From positions 115,443 through 179,442 of the forward strand of contig NZ_BOMV01000065.1 of assembly GCF_016862375.1 (NCBI RefSeq): 64,000 bases of DNA, written 5' to 3'. Within the stretch, counting starts at the first letter, position 1; each line of letters starts with the position of its first letter. Shown one piece after another: positions 1 through 8,451 of this stretch. This stretch comes from Paractinoplanes rishiriensis (lineage in GTDB: Bacteria > Actinomycetota > Actinomycetes > Mycobacteriales > Micromonosporaceae). The notes beneath the pieces were generated by a model. That model was not told where the DNA came from, did not search any database, and was given only the letters and a program-made list of their open reading frames with translations. The translations under genes were made by a program, and so were the position numbers.

Positions 1-521
1 CCGCGCTCCCAGCCCACATCCGCCAGATCCAGGCCCACCACCTCACCGACCCGCAACCCCAGATCGGCCAGCAGGGTGATCACCGCCCGGTTCCGCGGCC
101 CCGCGGCGTCCGCGGCCACCAGCAGCGCGTCGACCTCCTCCGGCGTCAGGCCCACCGTCACCGAATGGTCCCGGGACACGTACGGGCGGTCCGCGCCACC
201 CACCGGGTTCAGGTCCACGGCCCGTAACTTCACCAGGAAGTCGTACCAACTGGACAACCCCGACAACTTCCGGGCCACCGTCGACGCCGCCAGGCTCTGC
301 GACTCCAGACCACGGGCGTACGCGTTCACGTCCAGGAACGACGCCCGCAACGGATCCACCCCGCGCCCGGCGCACCACGCCAGCCACCCCGCCACATCCC
401 GGCGATACGCCGCCCGGGTGTGCTCCGACAACCGCCGGTTCAGCAGCCACGCCTCGGTGACCTGCTCCGCCGCCCCCAACGGCGCCACCGCGCCGCCGCC
501 CTGCCTCGGCACCACCTGCAT
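1..521 (-). CDS. Tyrosine recombinase/integrase, C-terminus cut by window edge
   Basis: The frame runs off the left edge, so only about 173 N-terminal residues are visible. Residues about 15-100 look like the SAM-like core-binding domain of XerC/XerD-type recombinases (LSEHTRAAYRRDV, then LAASTVARKLSGLSSWYDFLV). The catalytic domain starts near residue 125 with LTPEEVDALL and reaches GLRVGEVVGL, which carries the first catalytic arginine of the R-H-R-Y set; the remaining catalytic residues lie outside the window. The ATG at 519-521 sits 12 bp after the stop of the upstream ABC-F gene on the same strand, so the two may be co-transcribed. Whether it is a chromosomal Xer protein or an element integrase cannot be decided here. 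Confidence 0.85.
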   Translation of the reverse strand, partial: MQVVPRQGGGAVAPLGAAEQVTEAWLLNRRLSEHTRAAYRRDVAGWLAWCAGRGVDPLRASFLDVNAYARGLESQSLAASTVARKLSGLSSWYDFLVKLRAVDLNPVGGADRPYVSRDHSVTVGLTPEEVDALLVAADAAGPRNRAVITLLADLGLRVGEVVGLDLADVGWER

Positions 522-533
522 GCCGCCATCGTC

Positions 534-2168
534 TCAGCTCCCGATCACCGCACCCGCCGCGACATGCCAGCGCCGGTCATGTCCCACCGCCTCCGCGAAA
601 TACCGGTCGTGCGTCACCGTCAGCAGCGTCCCCCGGTACCGCCGCAACGCCTCCTCCACCACGTCCAGCGCGTCGAAGTCCAGGAAGTTCGTCGGCTCGT
701 CCAGCACCAGCACCCGCGCCGGCGCATTCACCAGCACGGCCAGCACCAGCCGCCGCAACTCCCCCGCCGACAGGCTCCGGGTGCGCGCCGCCCACTGATC
801 CGGCCCGAACTGATGCCCCGCCAGCAGCCGCTCCGCATCGTCGACATACACCGGCACCCGCTGCCGGAAGAACTCCATCACCGTCGCGTCCGACCGCAGC
901 CCGTCCGACGTCTGCGGCAGCACCGCGACCTCGTCACCGGCCGCCCTGGTCAATGCCCGCAGCAACGTCGTCTTCCCGGCACCGTTACGGCCGGTGATCA
1001 GGATCCGGTCACCGCGGCGCACGTCAAGATCAACATCATCGAGCAAAACCCGGTCCCCGTACGCGACCGACAGCCCGCGAACCTTGACCACCACCTCCCC
1101 GGACTCCTCCTCGTCCCCCGGGAACGCCAACGTCAACGGCGGACGCGTCCGCGGCTGCGCGATCCACCGCACCGACTCCATCTGCCGGCGCAACCGCCGC
1201 TCCCGCACCTTCGCCTTACGCGCCACCAACCGGGCCACCCGGCGCAGATGCGGACCCGCCACCCCCAGACCCGTCGCCAGCTCCACACTCAGCGACTGCT
1301 GCTTCGTCCGCTCGATGTCCGCCTCCCACCGGCGGCGATCCTTCTCCTGCGCCTCGAAATCCAGCAGCAAACGCTCCCACCGGCGCTGCTTCTCGGCCCG
1401 GTAAGCCGTGTAGCCGCCGCCCGGGAAGTCCTGCGGCTCGTCGTGTATCCCGTCCAGCTCGATCACCCGCGACACCAGCGCGTCCAGGAACGCCCGATCG
1501 TGCGACACCACCAGCACGCCACCCGGGAAACCGGCCAGCCACTCCCCCAGCCACGCCGCACCCTCAGCGTCCAGATGGTTCGTCGGCTCGTCCAGCAGCA
1601 ACACGTCCGGCGCATCCAGCAACGCCCGGGCCAGCAGCAACCGGGCCTGCTCACCGCCGCTCACCGCGGACAACGCCAGATCGTCGGGCACCCCGGCGAT
1701 GTCCAGGCGCTGCCGGATCTCGAGCAGCCGCGACTCGGCCTGCCAGCCTTCGAGGGCGGTCCACCGTTCCTGCACCAGACCAAATTCATCCAGTACGTCG
1801 TCACCGGCGGCCAGCCGCGACTCGAGCTCGCGCAACCGGGCCGTCACCCCGGCCAGCTCACCCAGACCGCCGGTGAGAAAACTGCCGACTGTGCCGTCCG
1901 GGTTAGGGCCGTCCGGGTTAGGGCCGTCCGGGTCGGGCATCTGCTGCGGCACATACCCCACCCTGGTCCCGGGCCCGGCGACCACCGCGCCGCCGGTCGG
2001 CGCCAGCTCGCCGGCCAGCACCCGCAACAGGGTCGTCTTGCCGGCACCGTTCGGGCCCACCACGGCGATCCGGTCACCGTCGCCGAGCACCAGGTCGAAC
2101 CCGGCGAACAGCAGGTCACCGTCGTGCGCGCAGCTGAGGGAAGACGCTTTCAACAAGGGGATCTCCAA
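534..2168 (-). CDS. ABC-F family ATPase (antibiotic-resistance/ribosome-protection type)
   Basis: A 544-residue soluble protein with two ABC domains and no membrane segments, the architecture of ABC-F proteins that act on the ribosome. Domain 1 has Walker A GPNGAGKTT, signature VSGGEQARLLLARALL and Walker B LLLDEPTNHLD. Domain 2 has GRNGAGKTT, LSAGELRRLVLAVLV and VLVLDEPTNFLD. An interdomain linker rich in charged residues lies near residues 240-330. A 15-bp unit repeated three times (1893-1937) encodes three PNPDG copies in domain 1. The start is a TTG (2166-2168) without a clear Shine-Dalgarno, so the true start is uncertain. Length is normal for the family. Whether it protects against an antibiotic or has a housekeeping translation role cannot be told from sequence. 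Confidence 0.9.
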   Translation of the reverse strand: MEIPLLKASSLSCAHDGDLLFAGFDLVLGDGDRIAVVGPNGAGKTTLLRVLAGELAPTGGAVVAGPGTRVGYVPQQMPDPDGPNPDGPNPDGTVGSFLTGGLGELAGVTARLRELESRLAAGDDVLDEFGLVQERWTALEGWQAESRLLEIRQRLDIAGVPDDLALSAVSGGEQARLLLARALLDAPDVLLLDEPTNHLDAEGAAWLGEWLAGFPGGVLVVSHDRAFLDALVSRVIELDGIHDEPQDFPGGGYTAYRAEKQRRWERLLLDFEAQEKDRRRWEADIERTKQQSLSVELATGLGVAGPHLRRVARLVARKAKVRERRLRRQMESVRWIAQPRTRPPLTLAFPGDEEESGEVVVKVRGLSVAYGDRVLLDDVDLDVRRGDRILITGRNGAGKTTLLRALTRAAGDEVAVLPQTSDGLRSDATVMEFFRQRVPVYVDDAERLLAGHQFGPDQWAARTRSLSAGELRRLVLAVLVNAPARVLVLDEPTNFLDFDALDVVEEALRRYRGTLLTVTHDRYFAEAVGHDRRWHVAAGAVIGS

Positions 2169-2350
2169 GGGCAGACACCGACAGGGACTCGCCGCACACG
2201 GGCGGCGTCAGGAAGGTCGGCGCAGCTATCACATGGAGAAAAGCACTCCCCCGGGTCGACAGCAGGTACGGGTACCACCGTGCCGCGGCCCGGTCGCCGC
2301 CGCAACCGGAATACCAGGGGATGCCGTTGATTCCTTATTGGTTTTTCTGG

Positions 2351-2390
2351 GTGGTGCGCGAGCGCACCACCTGTAGAGCGTCCTAGGATG
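2351..2390 (+). promoter_or_regulatory. Hairpin plus TCCTAGGAT element upstream of the siderophore operon
   Basis: In the 303-bp divergent gap between the ABC-F gene and the siderophore operon. A perfect palindrome GTGGTGCGCGAGCGCACCAC (2351-2370) is followed by CTGTAGAGCGTCCTAGGATG (2371-2390). A closely similar arrangement recurs at 17601-17650 and a weaker one near 34770-34820. It could be a promoter/operator or a terminator-like repeat. The rest of the gap (2169-2350) shows no gene. Confidence 0.5.
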
Positions 2391-2471
2391 TTGGATTTCC
2401 GAGTGGGGTGTCGCTCACCCGGCGCCGAGGCGATTCCCGGGCCGATCCGGGCATGGGCGCACAATGAACGC

Positions 2472-4106
2472 GTGCCGTTACCGTCCAGCTCGCCGCCGAT
2501 CCGGCACACCGCCGATCCCGCCCGCACCCGGGAAGACCTCGCCTCGCTGCGGCCCGGCCTGGTCGACCGCTACGACGAGGAGCTCGCCGGGGCCCGCGCC
2601 GCGGTCCTGGCCCGGCTGCTCGGCGCGCTGGACCGCGAACACCTGCCCGAGATGACCGCCCGCCGCCCCGGCGAGGTCGTGTTCCGCGGGCTGACCGTGC
2701 GCTACGACCCGGCCGCCGCCGCGCCGTTCGCGGCCGCCGGGGCCGGGCTGTCCGCCGCCGTGCACGTCGCCCGGCAGCCGCCGCCCGGCGACTGGGCCTG
2801 GCAAGGTCCGGAGCCCGGCGGCACCGCACCGGCCGGCGCCGTCCTGTTCGACCCCGGCACCCTGGTGCGGGTGCTGTGGCCCGGCACCGACCTGGCCGCC
2901 GAGATCGACAACAGCGTCGCCAACCTGGCCCTGGCCCGCGCCGGCCGGGACCTGCCCGGCTCTGGGCTGCCTCGCCCCGGCCTGCCGCAGCCCGGCGACC
3001 CGGACGCGCTGGGCCGCCTCGAACAGCTGGTCACCGACGGGCACCCGCTGCACCCGTGCTGCCGCACCCGCGGCGGCATGAGCGTCGCCGACGTGCTCGC
3101 CTACGCGCCCGAACACGCACCGGTGATCCGCCTGCGCCGGCTGCGGGTGCCGCCCGACCGCTGGTGGGGCACCGCCGAGCCGGTGCTACTGGCCCACCCG
3201 TGGCAGGCCGGCCGGCTGCTCGACCGCTACCCGTGGCTGGCCGACGACGGCGAGACCGCGCCCTGCCGGCCGCTGATGTCGCTGCGCACGGTGGCACCGG
3301 TCGACGGCGGCCCGCACGTCAAAACCGCCGTCGACGTGCAGATGACCTCCGCGGTGCGCACCGTCTCCCCCGCCGCCGTGCACAACGGCCCGATCCTGTC
3401 CGCGCTGCTGCGCCGGCTCACCGCCGACCTGCCGATCGACGTGCTCGCCGAGACCGCGGCCGGCGCCGTGCTGGTCGACGGCGTCCCGCAACGGCACCTG
3501 GCCCACGTCGTGCGCGAGGCACCGGCCCTGGGCCCCGGCGAGACCGCGGTGCCGCTCGCCGCGCTGGGGGCGTCGCCGCTGCTGCTGGCCACGGTGCCCA
3601 GCCCGTACGACGTCATCGCCCAGCTCGGCACCCTGCTGTTCGCGCCCCTGCTGCGCGTGCTCGAACGCGGCGTCGCGCTCGAGGCGCACGGGCAGAACAC
3701 CCTGGTCGTGCTGCGCGACGGCCGCCCCACCCGGATCCTCTACCGCGACTTCGGCGGCGTCCGGGTGCTGCCGGCCCGGCTGCGCAACGCCGGCCTGGAA
3801 CCGCCCGGCCTGCGCGGCGACCTGCCCACCGACGACCCCGCGGTGCTACGCACCAAACTGGCCGCCGCCGCGTTCGGCACGGTCGCCGCCCAGCTCATCG
3901 CGGCCCTCACCCGGCACCGCGGCGCCGACCCCGGGCGGCTGTGGGGCCTGGTCGCCGCCGCGGTCCGCGAGTCCGGCACGGCCGACGCGCCCTACCTGCT
4001 GCGCGACCCGCTGCCGGTCAAGGCCACCACCGCGATGCGCCTGGCCGCCGACCCGCTCGACGACATCTGGGCCCTTCTGGACAACCCGATGGCGGCGCAC
4101 GCATGA
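2472..4106 (+). CDS. NIS siderophore synthetase (IucA/IucC family), first of two
   Basis: An NRPS-independent siderophore synthetase, which uses ATP to join a carboxylic acid such as citrate to an amine or alcohol. Family hallmarks are present: HPLHPCCRTRGG (ATP/acid site, with Arg where many members have Lys), KTAVDVQMTSAVRTVS with the conserved TS and Arg, ALEAHGQN, and RDFGG in the C-terminal FhuF-like domain. The GTG at 2472 gives 544 residues; the frame is open back to 2388. CACAAT sits 6 bp before this GTG, so a leaderless start is plausible. The stop overlaps the next start (ATGA at 4103-4106), so the two synthetases are translationally coupled. Substrates cannot be read from sequence. 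Confidence 0.88.
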   Translation: MPLPSSSPPIRHTADPARTREDLASLRPGLVDRYDEELAGARAAVLARLLGALDREHLPEMTARRPGEVVFRGLTVRYDPAAAAPFAAAGAGLSAAVHVARQPPPGDWAWQGPEPGGTAPAGAVLFDPGTLVRVLWPGTDLAAEIDNSVANLALARAGRDLPGSGLPRPGLPQPGDPDALGRLEQLVTDGHPLHPCCRTRGGMSVADVLAYAPEHAPVIRLRRLRVPPDRWWGTAEPVLLAHPWQAGRLLDRYPWLADDGETAPCRPLMSLRTVAPVDGGPHVKTAVDVQMTSAVRTVSPAAVHNGPILSALLRRLTADLPIDVLAETAAGAVLVDGVPQRHLAHVVREAPALGPGETAVPLAALGASPLLLATVPSPYDVIAQLGTLLFAPLLRVLERGVALEAHGQNTLVVLRDGRPTRILYRDFGGVRVLPARLRNAGLEPPGLRGDLPTDDPAVLRTKLAAAAFGTVAAQLIAALTRHRGADPGRLWGLVAAAVRESGTADAPYLLRDPLPVKATTAMRLAADPLDDIWALLDNPMAAHA

Positions 4107-5611
4107 CGCACACCCTCTCACCGGAGCGCCTCGCGCACACCGAGGCCGCGCTGGCCGTGCACGCCCCGGAACTGCTCGACGGCTTCCTCGCCGCGGTGCC
4201 CGAGGCCGCCGACACGGTCGGCCGCCGGCTACGCGGCGCGCTGACCCGCGAGGGCCTGCGCGACATGGGCCCCGGTGCGGAGCACGGCTACGGCCGCGTC
4301 GAATACGCGACCTCCGGCGTGGGCGACCCGGTCCACCTGCTCGACGGCATGGACGCGCCCGCCTTCGCCGCCGAGATCCGCAACGCCGTCGTCAACCTGG
4401 CCATCGCCATGGCCCGGCCGCCCGCCCCAGCCGGCGACGACCCAGCCCGCGACGACCCAGCCCGCGACGACCCCGACTGGCAGGCCGTCGCCCTGGAACG
4501 GCTCGCGGTGGCGGGGCACAACCTGCACCCGTGCGGCCGGACCCGGCTCGGCTGGGACGTCAGCGACGTGCTGGCCCACGACCTGGAGGCGCCGGCCACC
4601 CGGCTCGGCTTCGTGGCCGTCCGCGACGACCTGTACCTGGGCGACGACGTGTTCCCGGAACTGCCCGCGCCGCCCGGCTACCGGGTACAGCCCGTGCACG
4701 CCTGGCAGCGCGACACGATCCTGCCGGCCCGCTACGCCGACCTGCTGCACGACGGCGCCCTGCGGATCCTGGACCACGAGATCGACGCGGTGCCCACCGG
4801 CGCGCTGCGCACCCTGCTGCTGCCCGGCACCGGCGAGTACCTGAAGGTCTCCCTCGACATCCAGGTCACCTCCACCCGGCGCAGCATCAGCGTGGCCAGC
4901 ACCCGCAACGGCCCCGCGCTGTCCCGCCTGCTGCACACCCTGGTCGAAGACGACCGGCTGCTGCTGCTCGACGAGACGGCCGGGTCCGCGGTGCCGGTCG
5001 GTTCCGGGCGCGACCTGTCCGCGATCCGCCGCACCGGCCTGACCGGCCGCCTGGAGCCCGGCGAGCGGGCCATCCCCGGCGGGGCGCTGCCGTTCCTGCT
5101 CGGCGACCTGGTCACCGGCGATCCGGGCGACTGGCTGCGGGCGTACGCGGAAATGCTCCTCCCGCCCCTGCTCCGCCTGACCGGGCAGGGTGTCGCCCTC
5201 GAAGCGCACCTGCAGAACTGCCTGCCCACCTTCGTCGACGGCCGCCCGCACCGGCTGGCCCTGCGCGACTTCGCCGGCCTGCGCGTGCACCTGCCGAGAC
5301 TCGCGGAGGCCGGCCACCACATCACGCTGTGGCCCGGCTCGGTGGTCGGCACCGACGACCTCGACGTGCTGCGCGCCAAGATCGGCTACACCCTGTTCCA
5401 GGCCCACCTCGGCGAGATCGTGCTGCACCTGCCGATCGAGGAGCACCGCGCCTGGCGGATCATCCGCGACGTCCTCGACACGTGCGCCACCGGCGACGAC
5501 CACGCCGCGTTCACCGCACCGCGGGTGCCGCACAAGGCGCTGGTCCGGATGCGGCTGGCCGGCCAGGGCGACCTGCACGTGCCGGTGCCGAACCCGCTGC
5601 ATGCACGCTGA
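4103..5611 (+). CDS. NIS siderophore synthetase (IucA/IucC family), second of two
   Basis: A second ATP-dependent siderophore synthetase of 502 residues, distinct from its neighbour but with the same motifs: HNLHPCGRTRLG near residue 140, KVSLDIQVTSTRRSIS near 250, GVALEAHLQN near 365 and RDFAGLR in the FhuF-like C-terminal part. A 15-bp duplication (4434-4474) encodes a repeated DDPAR segment in a loop before the HP-HP motif. It overlaps the upstream synthetase by 4 bp and the downstream decarboxylase by 11 bp, so all three form one transcriptional and translational unit. Two synthetases would allow two acylation steps, for example an asymmetric citrate or alpha-ketoglutarate-based siderophore; this is inference. 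Confidence 0.88.
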   Translation: MTHTLSPERLAHTEAALAVHAPELLDGFLAAVPEAADTVGRRLRGALTREGLRDMGPGAEHGYGRVEYATSGVGDPVHLLDGMDAPAFAAEIRNAVVNLAIAMARPPAPAGDDPARDDPARDDPDWQAVALERLAVAGHNLHPCGRTRLGWDVSDVLAHDLEAPATRLGFVAVRDDLYLGDDVFPELPAPPGYRVQPVHAWQRDTILPARYADLLHDGALRILDHEIDAVPTGALRTLLLPGTGEYLKVSLDIQVTSTRRSISVASTRNGPALSRLLHTLVEDDRLLLLDETAGSAVPVGSGRDLSAIRRTGLTGRLEPGERAIPGGALPFLLGDLVTGDPGDWLRAYAEMLLPPLLRLTGQGVALEAHLQNCLPTFVDGRPHRLALRDFAGLRVHLPRLAEAGHHITLWPGSVVGTDDLDVLRAKIGYTLFQAHLGEIVLHLPIEEHRAWRIIRDVLDTCATGDDHAAFTAPRVPHKALVRMRLAGQGDLHVPVPNPLHAR

Positions 5612-6716
5612 CCTGCTGCGCAGCCTGGACAGCCCGGCGTGCGCCTACGTCTACGACACCGCGGCGCTGCGCGCTCGCGCCGCGTCGGTCCGGCACTCGC
5701 TGCCCCCGTCCGCCGTTTTGCTGTACGCGGCGAAGGCGAACGGCCACCCGGCGGTGCTGGCGACGCTGGCCCAGGCGTGCGACGGCCTGGAGGTGGCGTC
5801 CGGCGGTGAACTGGCCCTGGCCCGCGCGGCCGGCGCGAGCCGGATCGTCTTCGGCGGCCCGGCGAAAACGGATGCCGAGCTGACGGCGGCCCTGGCCGCG
5901 GGCGCGCTGATCAACGTGGAGAGCTTGCACGAACTGCGCCGCCTGGCGGCGCTGGCCTCGTCCCCGCCGGACGTGTGCCTGCGGGTCAACCGGCTGGGCG
6001 CCGGCCTGCGCGGCAGCCACACCATGACCGGCGCGCCCACCCCGTTCGGCATCGAGGAGTCCCAGCTGGCCCCGGCGGTCCGCGTCCCCGGGGTCCGGAT
6101 CATCGGCTTCCACCTGCACGCCGTCTCGAACAACCTGGACGGCGCCGCCCATGCCTCCTTCGTGAACGACGGCATCGACTGGTCGCAGCGCACCGCCGCG
6201 GCCGTGGGCATCGACCTGCGCGTGATCAACGTGGGCGGCGGCTTCGGCATCGACTACGTCACCGGCGCCACCATGGACCTGACACCCCTGCGCACGGTCC
6301 GGGTCCCGGCCGGCGTCGAGCTGATCTTCGAGCCCGGCCGGCTGCTGACCGCCGAGGCGGGGTGCTACGCGGCGTCGGTGCTCGACGTGAAGACCACCCA
6401 CGGCCGCACGTTCGCCGTCCTGCGCGGCGGCACCCATCACTTCCGGCTGCCGGCGGCGTGGGGCTACAGCCACCCCTTCGAGATAGTGCCGGTCTCCGAG
6501 TGGCCGCACCCGTACCCCCGCCCGTCGGTCACGGACACGGCGGTGGACGCGGTGGGCGAGTTGTGCACCCCGCGCGACGTGCTGACCCGGGGCCAGCACG
6601 TGCGTTCGTTACGGGCCGGCGACATTCTGGTGTTCCCGCGGGCCGGCGCCTACGGCTGGGACATCTCCCACCACGACTTCCTGCGCCACGACCCACCCGA
6701 GTTCCTCATCGTGTAG
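5601..6716 (+). CDS. Type III PLP-dependent decarboxylase (DAP/ornithine decarboxylase fold, SbnH-like context)
   Basis: A 371-residue alanine-racemase-fold decarboxylase. The PLP lysine lies in LYAAKANGHP near residue 41. The phosphate-binding VINVGGGFGIDY, the FEPGRLL motif, and the C-terminal GELCTPRDVL and AGAYGWDISHHDF motifs follow in family order. The usual HVGSQ segment reads HLHAVSNN. It starts inside the end of the second synthetase (11-bp overlap). In staphyloferrin B biosynthesis a related enzyme (SbnH) decarboxylates a siderophore intermediate between synthetase steps, and this gene may do the same; alternatively it makes the diamine substrate. Lysine biosynthesis is less likely given the operon. 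Confidence 0.85.
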   Translation: MHADLLRSLDSPACAYVYDTAALRARAASVRHSLPPSAVLLYAAKANGHPAVLATLAQACDGLEVASGGELALARAAGASRIVFGGPAKTDAELTAALAAGALINVESLHELRRLAALASSPPDVCLRVNRLGAGLRGSHTMTGAPTPFGIEESQLAPAVRVPGVRIIGFHLHAVSNNLDGAAHASFVNDGIDWSQRTAAAVGIDLRVINVGGGFGIDYVTGATMDLTPLRTVRVPAGVELIFEPGRLLTAEAGCYAASVLDVKTTHGRTFAVLRGGTHHFRLPAAWGYSHPFEIVPVSEWPHPYPRPSVTDTAVDAVGELCTPRDVLTRGQHVRSLRAGDILVFPRAGAYGWDISHHDFLRHDPPEFLIV

Positions 6717-6741
6717 CGGCGCCGCCTCGCCTCGTGCGCCC

Positions 6742-6805
6742 TGACATGTTGACGCGGTCAACATGTCAACAGTTGACTCGACGTGGCGCCGTCAATATTG
6801 ACGGC
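6742..6805. promoter_or_regulatory. Nested TTGAC palindromes (operator cluster) upstream of the DinB gene
   Basis: Three palindromic sites lie in 64 bp between the siderophore operon and the DinB gene. TGACATGTTGAC (6742-6753) and GTCAACATGTCA (6757-6768) form a perfect 12-bp inverted repeat around GCG. TCAACAGTTGA follows immediately. GCCGTCAATATTGACGGC (6788-6805) is a perfect 18-bp palindrome. All share TTGAC/GTCAA half-sites, so one dimeric regulator (for example TetR type) may bind them all. No regulator gene is adjacent. Confidence 0.65.
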
Positions 6806-6874
6806 GGCTGCCTCAACACGAGCCGTGAAGGCACCTGGCCGGCTCTCTTGCCGTCGGGTGGCACGCTCGGGCCC

Positions 6875-7354
6875 GTGATCGACGATTTCGCCAAGGACCA
6901 CCTGCACGGCCAGCTCAAGGCGATCCGGGAAGCGCTGATCTGGAAGCTGGACGGCCTGTCCGAGTACGACGTCCGGTGGGTGACGCCGCACGAGACCCGC
7001 GAACAGGTCCTCGGCTTCTATCGCCGTGCCTGGCGGCATGCGGACGCGACGATCGAGGAGCTTCCCCTCGACGCCCCCGGGCGCGTGCCGTGGTGGTCGC
7101 GACCCGACGTCAAGCTGTTCAACGTGATCGTCCACCTCCTGCAGGAGACCAACCGGCATGCCGGCCACGCCGACATCCTGCGCGAGCAGATCGACGGCCG
7201 GACCGGGGTGCTGGCCGCATACGAAAAGGAGATCGATCCCGCAGCCCGCGCGCAGTATCGGGCCATGATCGAGCAGGCTGCGCAGAAAGCGGCCGGCGGC
7301 GCCGGCAATCCCGGGAGGTCCACTTCGCACGGCGTCGTCGAGACGGCGCCCTGA
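6875..7354 (+). CDS. DinB/DUF664-family protein with an apparent internal deletion
   Basis: A 159-residue protein from GTG 6875. Its N-terminus (DDFAKDHLHGQLKAIREALIWKLDGLSEYDVR) and C-terminal half (ETNRHAGHADILREQIDGRTG) match actinobacterial DUF664/DinB proteins, a four-helix-bundle metal-binding family that includes thiol-dependent transferases. From memory of the family, about 45 residues that normally follow YDVR (a GLVKHL-type helix with the first metal-ligand His, and the next loop) are missing; the text jumps from YDVR to WVTPHETREQ. The HxGHxD-like ligands in the C-terminal helix remain. The frame is open, so a protein is made, but full metal binding is doubtful. Palindromic operators lie just upstream. 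Confidence 0.72.
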   Translation: MIDDFAKDHLHGQLKAIREALIWKLDGLSEYDVRWVTPHETREQVLGFYRRAWRHADATIEELPLDAPGRVPWWSRPDVKLFNVIVHLLQETNRHAGHADILREQIDGRTGVLAAYEKEIDPAARAQYRAMIEQAAQKAAGGAGNPGRSTSHGVVETAP

Positions 7355-7425
7355 TCAACCAGGGTCTGCGGGGCGGTGGGGCTTGCCCCGGTCTGAGCTC
7401 CGGCCGCGGCGATGCGCGGCGGGCG

Positions 7426-7926
7426 TCAGCCGCCCTGAGGGGCCGGGCGGACCCGGCGCAGCTCGCGCAAGGCCTGGCGGCGGACGTCGCCGGTCAGGGT
7501 GTCGATGTAGAGCGTTCCGTTCAGGTGGTCGGTCTCGTGTTGCAAGGCTCGGGCCAGGAAGCCGGTTCCCTCGATCACCAGCGGCTCGCCGTGCACGTCG
7601 AAGCCGCGGGCGGTGACCGTCAGCGCGCGCCTTGTCGGGTAGCCGAGGCCGGGCAGGGACAGGCAGCCCTCGTCGTCGTCCTGTTCGCCGTCGAAGTCTG
7701 ACAGCACCGGGTTGACCAGGTGGCCTACCTGGCCGGCCACGTTGTAGGAGAAGACGCGCAGGCTGACACCGATCTGCGGGGCCGCCACGCCGGCGCGGCC
7801 GGGCTCGCGTACGGTGTCCTCCAAATCCCGGACCAGCTCGCGCAACTCGGCGTCGAAAGCTGTCACCGGGTCGGCCTCGGTGCGCAGCACCGGGTCGCCG
7901 AAGATCCGAATAGGCCGGACGGTCAT
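7426..7926 (-). CDS. def: Peptide deformylase
   Basis: Removes the N-formyl group from nascent proteins; metal-dependent and cytosolic. The three family motifs are present: AGVAAPQIG near residue 45 (motif 1, slightly changed from GxGLAAPQ), DEGCLSLPG near residue 86 (motif 2, metal-binding Cys) and LQHETDHLNGTLYID near residue 129 (motif 3, HExxH with both His and catalytic Glu). Its 166 residues are normal for the family. The neighbouring sigma-factor gene is upstream on the same strand 27 bp away. Actinomycetes often carry several deformylases, so this need not be the only copy. Short hairpins in the gap before the convergent DinB gene (GGGGC-TT-GCCCC at 7378-7389) could aid termination. 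Confidence 0.92.
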   Translation of the reverse strand: MTVRPIRIFGDPVLRTEADPVTAFDAELRELVRDLEDTVREPGRAGVAAPQIGVSLRVFSYNVAGQVGHLVNPVLSDFDGEQDDDEGCLSLPGLGYPTRRALTVTARGFDVHGEPLVIEGTGFLARALQHETDHLNGTLYIDTLTGDVRRQALRELRRVRPAPQGG

Positions 7927-7953
7927 GCCGCTCAGGCTATCCGGTCGTTACAT

Positions 7954-8451
7954 TCAGGCGGCGAACAGGGCGAGTTGCTCCTCGGCCAGCACCTGGCGCA
8001 GCTTGGCCAACGAGCGGCGGGTCTGGCTCTTGACCACGCTCTCCGGGAGTTCCAGCACGTCGGCGACCTGCTCGACGCTGTAGTCCTCGAAGTACCGCAG
8101 GATCACGATCGCCCGGTCCCGCGCGGGCAGCCGGCCGAGCGCCCCGAGCATGGTCAGGCGCAGGTCGGGGCTGTCGCGGCAGACGGGTTCGAGCAGGTCA
8201 CCGGGCGTCGTCTCGGTCGACGAGCGGCGCCGGCGGTGGTCCAGGTAGGCGCGGAGCAGGATCTTTTGCGCGTACGCCACAAGATTGTCGGCCTGTCGGG
8301 CCCGGCGCCAGCACAGGAACAGTCTGGTGAGCGCGGTCTGGGTCAGGTCCTGGGCGAGGTGCCAGTCGTGGCAGAGCATGAACGCGGTGGTGCGCAGGCG
8401 CTCGGCGTGCGCGTGGGCGAACTCGGCGAACTCCTCCTCCGCGGTGATCAT
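7954..8451 (-). CDS. SigE-family RNA polymerase sigma factor
   Basis: An ECF-type (SigE/SigL-like actinobacterial family) sigma factor of 165 residues. Region 2 covers about residues 10-75 (LCHDWHLAQDLTQTALTRLFLCWRR, then AYLDHRRRR). Region 4 covers about 105-158 with a helix-turn-helix around YSVEQVADVLELPESVVKSQTRRSLAKLR. It would direct RNA polymerase to a small regulon. Its ATG overlaps by 4 bp the stop of an upstream membrane-partner gene that is now broken, so if that partner was a negative regulator this sigma factor may be deregulated. Confidence 0.88.
   Translation of the reverse strand: MITAEEEFAEFAHAHAERLRTTAFMLCHDWHLAQDLTQTALTRLFLCWRRARQADNLVAYAQKILLRAYLDHRRRRSSTETTPGDLLEPVCRDSPDLRLTMLGALGRLPARDRAIVILRYFEDYSVEQVADVLELPESVVKSQTRRSLAKLRQVLAEEQLALFAA

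Noticed and set aside
1..521. Prophage or integrative element at the left edge
   Set aside because: Only a partial recombinase is visible, with no phage genes, direct-repeat attachment sites or tRNA end nearby.
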